DNA of 59,821 nt from a virus. The stretch covers positions 1-59,821 of the IMG/VR virus record IMGVR_UViG_3300045996_001015. One strand, 5' to 3'. The notes below the pieces were generated by a model. The model did no database searches, was not told where the DNA came from, and was given only the letters and a program-made list of their open reading frames with translations. Positions 55,023 through 59,821 of this stretch are shown one piece after another (positions within the stretch are counted from its first letter, which is position 1; each line of letters opens with the position of its first letter). The position numbers and the translations under genes were made by a program.

Positions 55023-55298
55023 TTACGCTACTCTCAAACTCTTTATCAGTGCGTCGTATCCTGGTCGTCCGAACTCTTTGCCAAACTGACTCACGATGTC
55101 AGCACAACGATTGACCGCATGAAATCTCGCGTCCTCGTCGTCGGCGTATTCAAGTTCATGCACGTTATTCAAGTGATCTTCCATTGCGTTCAGGATTTCC
55201 AAGGCCGCGTCCCAGTCGAACTTGGCTTTCGCCTTGCGAACTGCGTTGTTGTGAATCTCGGCGAATTGGCCGATGAAGTCTTCATTAACGGTCGCCAT
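55023..55298 (-). CDS. Hypothetical helical protein (91 aa)
   Basis: All-helical, acidic (MATVNEDFIGQFAEIHNNAV). Overlaps the upstream winged-helix gene by 14 bp. Unknown. Confidence 0.55.
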   Translation of the reverse strand: MATVNEDFIGQFAEIHNNAVRKAKAKFDWDAALEILNAMEDHLNNVHELEYADDEDARFHAVNRCADIVSQFGKEFGRPGYDALIKSLRVA

Positions 55299-55716
55299 GC
55301 TGTTGCTCCATTTCGTCCTTAAAAAACCTGTGAACTCGAATCGTCGCGTTACGCCCGCTGGTGGTTTTTCTCAATTGCCCTGTCACGATGATCGTTCCGA
55401 CTTCCTCAAGCTCTTCTCGTCGCCATCGCAACGTGCTTTCCGTCGTTTCGTGATTGATAATCTCGGATCGAAAACATGCGTACATCTCGCAGTCAGTCAT
55501 GCCGCGTTCCGCTGCTCGCAGGAAGAACTCACAAACTTGGTTGCGTCGGCTCTCTTTCTCGTCCGCACTCATCGACTTACCGGCCTCGATGCTGTTCGGA
55601 TCTTTCATCGGAGTGCGATTGCGGGTCGGCTGCTTCGGTTGCTCGACCGGCTTCTTGGCGTAAGTCACCTCGCCATCTTCACCCCAAAACGTCGGCGTTT
55701 GATTGGCTGAGTTCAT
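55285..55716 (-). CDS. Winged-helix DNA-binding protein (143 aa)
   Basis: Disordered N-terminus (about 1-50), then VCEFFLRAAERGMTDCEMYA, TLRWRREELEEVGTIIVTG and a basic wing (RKTTSGRNATIRVHRF), the pattern of phage winged-helix proteins that recognise DNA. It begins close to the 55745-55785 inverted repeat and is a candidate early regulator. Confidence 0.65.
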   Translation of the reverse strand: MNSANQTPTFWGEDGEVTYAKKPVEQPKQPTRNRTPMKDPNSIEAGKSMSADEKESRRNQVCEFFLRAAERGMTDCEMYACFRSEIINHETTESTLRWRREELEEVGTIIVTGQLRKTTSGRNATIRVHRFFKDEMEQQHGDR

Positions 55717-55744
55717 AAAAATCTGCTAACATGTTTCAAGTCTT

Positions 55745-55785
55745 GGCTCGTGCCAGCCAGTCGGGCGATTGATCTGACACGAGCC
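55745..55785. promoter_or_regulatory. Inverted repeat between divergent genes
   Basis: GGCTCGTG (55745-55752) and CACGAGCC (55778-55785), extended by CAG/CTG with one bulge, lie between the divergent starts at 55716 and 55807. It can be an operator for both directions or a stem in either 5' leader. Confidence 0.5.
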
Positions 55786-55806
55786 GCAACATGAAAGGGT
55801 CTTGGT

Positions 55807-56007
55807 TTGGCTAAAACACAATGGCAAATTCGGTTCGCAGTTCCAGACAAAAAAGATGTCATAATTGAGGCGGATGACATGCTTTACCAAAATGGCTTGC
55901 TGACGTTCTCAAACAAACTCCCAGAAACTGAGCGACACAAAACCGCAGCAATATTCCTAGGATCACAACTAGCCGGATGGTGGGACAGAAGCACCGTCCC
56001 GTCCTAA
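55807..56007 (+). CDS. Hypothetical protein with TTG start (66 aa)
   Basis: The frame has no early ATG, but AAAGGG lies 7 nt before a TTG at 55807, giving (M)AKTQWQIRFAVPDKK. Small alpha/beta protein. It is an isolated rightward gene inside the leftward early region and overlaps the next convergent gene by 39 bp. Unknown. Confidence 0.5.
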   Translation: MAKTQWQIRFAVPDKKDVIIEADDMLYQNGLLTFSNKLPETERHKTAAIFLGSQLAGWWDRSTVPS

Positions 56008-56199
56008 CGCCAGCTTTTCCGTCAATTTCTTGAAGGTCATTTCGGCATCCTTGCTAATCGCGAGGGTGCCATTTTTTGTAGTCACAATGCAATTGATCGA
56101 TTCACCGGCAACAGAAGAAATCGTGTCGCCCGGTGTTAAATGCGCACTCACGACCTCGCTTAGATCGATTAACAGTGAATCAGATATTTTCGTTAACAT
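55969..56199 (-). CDS. Hypothetical protein (76 aa)
   Basis: MLTKISDSLLIDLSEVVSAH, a compact beta-rich chain with a TTKNGTLAIS turn. AAAGGAG lies 7 nt upstream. Possibly a small DUF-type protein; unknown role. Confidence 0.6.
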   Translation of the reverse strand: MLTKISDSLLIDLSEVVSAHLTPGDTISSVAGESINCIVTTKNGTLAISKDAEMTFKKLTEKLALGRDGASVPPSG

Positions 56200-56268
56200 T
56201 GGAACTCCTTTGAGTTGTTGGTTGTGCCAGTTACAGACGTGGGGCAACGCTACAAGGCTGGTCGGCGG

Positions 56269-56475
56269 TTAAAGTTCTTTAACAGGGAGTTGGCGGTAAA
56301 ACTGATTGATCTCTTCACCGATGTAAACCAAACAGCCTTTGTCGTCTCTCGCTTTCACAATCCCCGTCGATCGCATTTCTTTGAGCTTCCCGTCACCGAT
56401 ACCCATTCTTTTGAGTCGCGTTGTGGAGTAGCTCACACGGTCGTCGATCTCGATGTCTTTGATGGTGTCCGGCAT
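56269..56475 (-). CDS. Hypothetical protein (68 aa)
   Basis: Small, with an SH3-like appearance (DRVSYSTTRL...GIVKARDDKGCLVYI). Begins at the stop of the upstream zinc-motif gene (overlap of 1 nt). Unknown. Confidence 0.55.
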   Translation of the reverse strand: MPDTIKDIEIDDRVSYSTTRLKRMGIGDGKLKEMRSTGIVKARDDKGCLVYIGEEINQFYRQLPVKEL

Positions 56476-56735
56476 CACGCAGTCTCCGAGAATGGATTCT
56501 TGGACTTGATCTTTCTGACTTCGCCAGAAGCTAAAACCTTTCCAGCGCGAATGAACTTGGTTTCAAATCTCGCTCGTTCTTGGGCTGTCGATTTCCGGTC
56601 ACGCTCACGGATGAAATCGAAATAATGCTTCCAACAAAGACCACGGCGAACCGCATGGTTTTTGCAAAGAAGGCATGTTCCCGCCTTCACCGAAGCGGTC
56701 GTTTGCTTCTTCACTTTGCTTGTTTTTGCGGCCAT
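56475..56735 (-). CDS. Leftward member of a divergent paralogous zinc-motif pair (86 aa)
   Basis: Basic N-terminus, then CLLCKNHAVRRGLCWKHYFD and a helical tail with IRAGKVLASGE. The C-x2-C...RRGLC-x-KHY pattern is shared with the divergent gene at 56967, so the two are paralogs. The ATG at 56735 matches the N-terminus of the paralog best; ATGs at 56774 and 56807 are alternatives closer to the promoter. Divergent paralogs around shared operators suggest regulators, perhaps a lysogeny switch. That role is inferred. Confidence 0.55.
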   Translation of the reverse strand: MAAKTSKVKKQTTASVKAGTCLLCKNHAVRRGLCWKHYFDFIRERDRKSTAQERARFETKFIRAGKVLASGEVRKIKSKNPFSETA

Positions 56736-56821
56736 CTGATAAATGCCTATCAATTGGGAAATGTCGTGATTCATGGGTCTCGGATGCGAAATCTTGGTGG
56801 TTTGCATCCGTGCGATTAAAG

Positions 56822-56895
56822 TGACACATGTGATATTAACAACCTTTGTGACCTTGTCAACAGTGTTGCTACACAAATGACACAATGTGATACTT
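56822..56895. promoter_or_regulatory. Repeated operator-like sites in the divergent region
   Basis: TGACACATGTGATATT (56822-56837) and TGACACAATGTGATACTT (56878-56895) are direct repeats, each containing a near-palindrome (CACATGTG, CACA-A-TGTG). The first overlaps the -10 box of the leftward promoter. Other TGTGA-type fragments lie between them. Confidence 0.6.
56833..56860 (-). promoter_or_regulatory. Leftward promoter for the early region
   Basis: On the minus strand TTGACA (56860-56855), a 16-nt spacer and TAATAT (56838-56833); +1 near 56826. The -10 box overlaps an operator-like repeat, as expected for a repressed early promoter. Confidence 0.7.
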
Positions 56896-56931
56896 GAAAG
56901 ATTTTATAACCCTATACAACATAAAGACTTA

Positions 56932-56959
56932 TTGACAAAAAGTTTTTTTGTGAAAGAAT
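56932..56959 (+). promoter_or_regulatory. Rightward lysogeny promoter, predicted leaderless
   Basis: Consensus TTGACA, a 16-nt spacer and AAGAAT end 7 nt before the ATG at 56967, so transcription should begin at the start codon. No Shine-Dalgarno is present. Confidence 0.65.
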
Positions 56960-56966
56960 TGCGTGT

Positions 56967-57278
56967 ATGAAAAGTAGCAAAAAAAGTAGCGGTGTCGTGG
57001 CAAAAACATGCCTCATCTGTGGTGGCACGGGAACCAAAAAACTCCCCGTGCGACGAGGTCTTTGCAATAAGCACTACCTGTCCTATCAGCGGGCCTACAA
57101 GATGGTCCCGAAAGAAAAAAGGGAGGAATTTGAGCAGGACTCAATCAAGGCAGGCGAAGTGTTGCCGATGGACGACAACGTTCACGTCAAGCGTGCGCTT
57201 AAGTATATGAATCCTGAGGATCGGAGTTTGATAGAAGGTGCAGCGCCGTTACTCGATAAATTCAAAAAGAAGGGATAA
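56967..57278 (+). CDS. Rightward member of the divergent paralogous zinc-motif pair (103 aa)
   Basis: Ser/Lys-rich N-terminus, then CLICGGTGTKKLPVRRGLCN followed by KHYLSYQRAY, IKAGEVLPMDD and a longer helical C-terminus than the leftward paralog. It is the first gene of a three-gene rightward set ending with the integrase, so it is the likely prophage-expressed regulator (repressor role). No classical HTH was seen; DNA binding may use the Cys/His centre. Confidence 0.6.
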   Translation: MKSSKKSSGVVAKTCLICGGTGTKKLPVRRGLCNKHYLSYQRAYKMVPKEKREEFEQDSIKAGEVLPMDDNVHVKRALKYMNPEDRSLIEGAAPLLDKFKKKG

Positions 57279-57280
57279 CT

Positions 57281-57988
57281 ATGGTTTCGGTCATTGCGTT
57301 TGTTCTGATGTCATGTCAGGTAGTAGTTCCTGCTAATGTTTTTGCTAGAGAGCTAAAAAAAGCAGAAGATCATCGCGCCGCGTACATTTCTGAGTGCGAA
57401 TCCGAGGCAGCAGAATTACGTGCGAAGGGAAAGCTGCTCGCAGTCGCAAAGGTTGGGACAAACGTTCACCTTAAAGATGCAAAAACCAACAAGCCTCATT
57501 TGGTGTACGTTAAGTCGCAGGAAATCAAAGACGCCACGCTTAAAGCGATGGGTGAACGGGTGGAATATCTTGAAGGCGAGGTAAAGGCGGCCAAATCATT
57601 GGATTTGCTGCCACAGCCCACCAAGGAGCATGAGTCGCTTTATTCGGTGTTTTATTTTTCGGACAAAATCAAAGTAAAGCAGGTGTTCGACGGCGAAAAT
57701 GTGCTGATCACGTATAAATACAATAAACCGGACGGGGCAGTTGACGTTGTTGATTATGTATTAACTGGAGTCAACGTAGGGGCCTTTGCTGACGGAAAAG
57801 AAATGCAATACGCAATACCGCTTATGGTGGTTGGAAACTATTCTTACATCACAAAGGACGAAAACAGGCGGACGGTACATAAGTTGGTTCCTGCCACAAA
57901 ACGGGAGCTAGAGGTTTTGGCGGGAATTAAAAGTAAGGAAAGCGTAGTCGAGCATGAACTGACTAACAAAAAAGCCACTTCAAAATGA
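57281..57988 (+). CDS. Exported protein or lipoprotein in the lysogeny operon (235 aa)
   Basis: The N-terminus MVSVIAFVLMSCQVV is apolar, with a possible lipobox (LMSC, Cys12) or a cleavable signal. The mature part is charged, with a helical segment (about 25-50) and a beta-rich C-terminal half (YSVFYFSDKIKVKQVFDGEN). It lies between the regulator and the integrase, the place where several phages encode superinfection-exclusion lipoproteins. Function unproven. Confidence 0.55.
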   Translation: MVSVIAFVLMSCQVVVPANVFARELKKAEDHRAAYISECESEAAELRAKGKLLAVAKVGTNVHLKDAKTNKPHLVYVKSQEIKDATLKAMGERVEYLEGEVKAAKSLDLLPQPTKEHESLYSVFYFSDKIKVKQVFDGENVLITYKYNKPDGAVDVVDYVLTGVNVGAFADGKEMQYAIPLMVVGNYSYITKDENRRTVHKLVPATKRELEVLAGIKSKESVVEHELTNKKATSK

Positions 57989-59133
57989 TCCGCGTATTTG
58001 TCCGCAAAAAGCCTGACCGAGATTTCTACCAACTCTATTACGTCGATCCGTTCACCGGCAAAGATGTCACGCGGTCTGCTAATACCGACAACAAGGCGTT
58101 GGCCGAGCGTGAGGCACAGAACTGGGAAACCGAGCTGACAGAGCAGGGGATCGGTGGCGGCGAGGTCTCCTGGGACGTTTTCAGACTGCGATTCACCGAC
58201 GAGCATTTAGCCCACTTAGCCATCAATACGCTCAAAGCCTACGAATCGAGTCTCAATGCTTTTGAAAATGCAGTAGGAAAACCGAAGTCCCTTTCGCTCG
58301 TCAATCCGAGCCTCATGAGTAAGCTGCGAACGAAGCTGATTGCAAACGCCGGTTCGGTTGAAACGGCCAAGAAATACATGCGTCACATTCAGGGCGCGTT
58401 GTCCTGGGCCGAAACAATCGGACTGATTAAAAAGGCCCCGTCGTTTATCGGTGTTCCTGGTAGCGGCAAGATGAAGGGGAGGCCGGTCACGGATAAAGAA
58501 TTTCAGTCCATGATCGATAACGCGAACGTCGAGAAGCCGGGTGAGTTTGCGAAAACAACTGCCGTGGAAGTTGAAAAACGGATCTTCACAATGAAGTCGA
58601 TTTGGGAGTCCGGCCTGAGAGTCGGCGAGCTATCGCGCTGCCACTGGGATAGCGGGCCGATCCGGTTCGATTTAGACAGCGGCGCATACCCTCAAATGAT
58701 ATTCAGCGTTGGCAGCCACAAGTCACGCCGACAAGAAATTGTGCCGATGACACCAGAGTTCGCTGCGTTGCTTAGGAAGCGATTTCCCGAAGGCAGTCGC
58801 AAGGGAAGGGTGTTTGACCTCGCGCAGCCCGATCGCGTCATATCGGCCATAGGCGTGGCCGCCAAGATCATTGTGAACGAAGATGGCAAGTGCGCATCGG
58901 CTCATGACCTGAGACGCTCGTTTGCGACTCGCTGGAGTTATAAGGTTCGGCCAGTGATTTTGCAACGAATGATGCGACACAAAAGCATCACCACGACGCT
59001 CACTTACTACGTCATGCAAGAGGCCGATGATGTCGGTGCAGAAATCTGGCGCGTACCCCCATTTGTACCCCAAACGCCCGAAAATCCGAAAAGGAAATCA
59101 AAACTGACCCCCAAAAACATCGGGAAAAAATGA
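57985..59133 (+). CDS. int: Tyrosine-family site-specific integrase (382 aa)
   Basis: Core-binding region at about 70-150, then the catalytic residues Arg212 (SGLRVGEL), Lys246 (SHKSRRQ), His307 and Arg310 (HDLRRSF), His332 (RHKS) and Tyr341 or Tyr342 (LTYY). The N-terminal 60 residues probably bind the arm sites seen at 59053-59071 and 59247-59265. It starts in an ATGA overlap. The C-terminal ADDVGAEIWRVPP style recalls Planctomycetota integrases. It recombines attP at 59161-59219 with a host tRNA-Leu gene. Confidence 0.93.
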   Translation: MIRVFVRKKPDRDFYQLYYVDPFTGKDVTRSANTDNKALAEREAQNWETELTEQGIGGGEVSWDVFRLRFTDEHLAHLAINTLKAYESSLNAFENAVGKPKSLSLVNPSLMSKLRTKLIANAGSVETAKKYMRHIQGALSWAETIGLIKKAPSFIGVPGSGKMKGRPVTDKEFQSMIDNANVEKPGEFAKTTAVEVEKRIFTMKSIWESGLRVGELSRCHWDSGPIRFDLDSGAYPQMIFSVGSHKSRRQEIVPMTPEFAALLRKRFPEGSRKGRVFDLAQPDRVISAIGVAAKIIVNEDGKCASAHDLRRSFATRWSYKVRPVILQRMMRHKSITTTLTYYVMQEADDVGAEIWRVPPFVPQTPENPKRKSKLTPKNIGKK

Positions 59134-59265
59134 AAGTTGGGAGTCAGTTTATGGGCTGATTAGGACTTAAAATCCTTCGGAGGGTAACCTCTGTGCGGGT
59201 TCGATTCCCGCCATCCCCACTACTTTTGAAGATTGACGAGAACCATGTACCCCAACTTGTACCCC
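59053..59265 (+). other. attP: attP: tRNA-Leu(UAA)-derived core with paired integrase arm sites
   Basis: 59161-59219 reproduces the 3' part of a tRNA-Leu: anticodon arm AGGA-CTTAAAA-TCCT (anticodon TAA at 59168-59170), long variable arm GGAGG-GTAA-CCTCT, T-arm GCGGG-TTCGATT-CCCGC, acceptor CATCCCC and discriminator A. The 5' half (acceptor, D-arm) is missing, so it is not a working tRNA. GTACCCC occurs at 59053 and 59065, and again at 59247 and 59259; each pair is spaced 12 bp, flanking the core. Integration would restore the host tRNA. Confidence 0.85.
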
Positions 59266-59486
59266 TAAGCGTAAACAGTCGCAATTTTTTTTGCATAGAT
59301 AATGCAGGTCAAGTCATTCTCTCTGATCCATTTATTTAGCAAGCCAATATCGTGCTTCATGTGCTTCTGACCTTTACGGCCAGAAGAATATACCCTTGGC
59401 AGCACTGTTGGTTCATCGCCTTCGTTCGTTGGATCGTAAGCACATAACTGGACTGTCCCTAAGCTCCTCGCCTTTAACGTCTTCAT
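59265..59486 (-). CDS. Hypothetical protein beside attP (73 aa)
   Basis: MKTLKARSLGTVQLCAYDPT at the start, with a basic centre (YSSGRKGQKHMKHD). AAAGG and GCAGG precede the ATG at 59486. In the prophage it would lie at one end. It could be an excisionase-like factor, but no HTH is evident. Confidence 0.5.
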   Translation of the reverse strand: MKTLKARSLGTVQLCAYDPTNEGDEPTVLPRVYSSGRKGQKHMKHDIGLLNKWIRENDLTCIIYAKKIATVYA

Positions 59487-59694
59487 ACCTGCCGCCTTTC
59501 CTAAAACTACAGGATTCCGTTCTGCCCTCGCGTCCGCTACTTGAGGGTCGCCGTGGGCTAGATTTTCGGATAGCTTTATCCAGATTGCAAGGAAAATAAG
59601 TTGGCGCAAACAACCACAGTATCGCTATCAATTCGCCTTAACCTGAAATTAAGGTTTCTTTCTCGTTTCTGCGCTCTCCCGCATTCTGAATTTG
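59487..59694. other. Intergenic region continuing across the contig join
   Basis: Together with positions 1-166 this forms about 375 bp without a supported gene. GTAC-containing repeats near 88, 155 and 184 are the only pattern noted. Confidence 0.5.
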
Positions 59695-59821
59695 CACACG
59701 AATCTAACGGAATCTCATATTGCAGGACTGACGCGCCTGCTCGCGGTTGCCACGGCATAAACCGTCTTGGTGTTATGTTGGCAGTGTACAAAGATACTCT
59801 AAGCGAGTCAATGGAATTTAA
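59695..59821. repeat. Terminal overlap of the circular assembly (right copy)
   Basis: Exact copy of positions 1-127; see the left copy. Confidence 0.95.

Noticed and set aside
59161-59219. Functional tRNA-Leu gene
   Set aside because: Only the anticodon arm to the 3' end is present; no acceptor 5' strand or D-arm lies upstream. It fits an attP core.

Overview
The window is one complete, circularly assembled genome of a temperate tailed phage. Positions 1-127 recur exactly at 59695-59821, so the unit length is 59694 bp; an exact 127-bp overlap looks like an assembler k-mer rather than a biological end. The tail genes (P22/T7-like adaptor, large beta-rich nozzle/hub protein, no tape measure, sheath or tail tube) point to a podovirus-like virion. 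The style of the tyrosine integrase, an attP made from the 3' end of a tRNA-Leu(UAA), the C1 peptidase, thioredoxin-fold and CsrA genes suggest a Planctomycetota host. That host assignment is inference.

Layout: (1) 0.2-1.4 kb, small unknown genes. (2) 1.7-20.3 kb, the virion module, almost all leftward: scaffold, major capsid, capsid accessory protein, a glycosyltransferase-methyltransferase fusion, small and large terminase, portal, tail adaptor, nozzle, fibre-like proteins and a terminal fibre with an esterase-like alpha/beta-hydrolase domain. A rightward SGNH-hydrolase lipoprotein with its own promoter sits at the end like a moron. (3) 20.4-23.9 kb, a small regulator, a serine recombinase, short unknown genes and a small XRE-type HTH protein. 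(4) 24.6-33.1 kb, a rightward operon behind an operator-overlapped promoter and a leader RNA with interleaved stems and an intrinsic terminator; it encodes a zinc ribbon, GroES and a family of Gln/Gly-rich proteins plus a 1149-residue protein that are probably ejected with the DNA. (5) 33.1-56.7 kb, a long leftward early/middle region: membrane and exported proteins, a papain-like peptidase, two thioredoxin-fold-like proteins, two proteins resembling the RNA polymerase alpha C-terminal domain, replication initiator and loader candidates, a DNA methyltransferase, two CsrA proteins, an SSB-like protein, a Sak4-like ATPase and a Cas4-like nuclease. No DNA polymerase, replicative helicase or RNA polymerase was seen, so host replication is presumably used. 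(6) 56.4-59.3 kb, the lysogeny region: two divergent paralogous zinc-motif genes around repeated operators, an exported or lipoprotein gene, the integrase and attP with paired arm sites.

The most interesting signals are the attenuator-like leader at 24.68-24.77 kb (with a hairpin displaying GGGA, in a phage that encodes two CsrA proteins), five promoters whose -10 box ends 6-7 nt before the start codon so that the mRNAs should be leaderless, the divergent paralogous pair at the putative immunity region, and the symmetrical attP. Product names rest on reading the translations by eye; no database search was possible.
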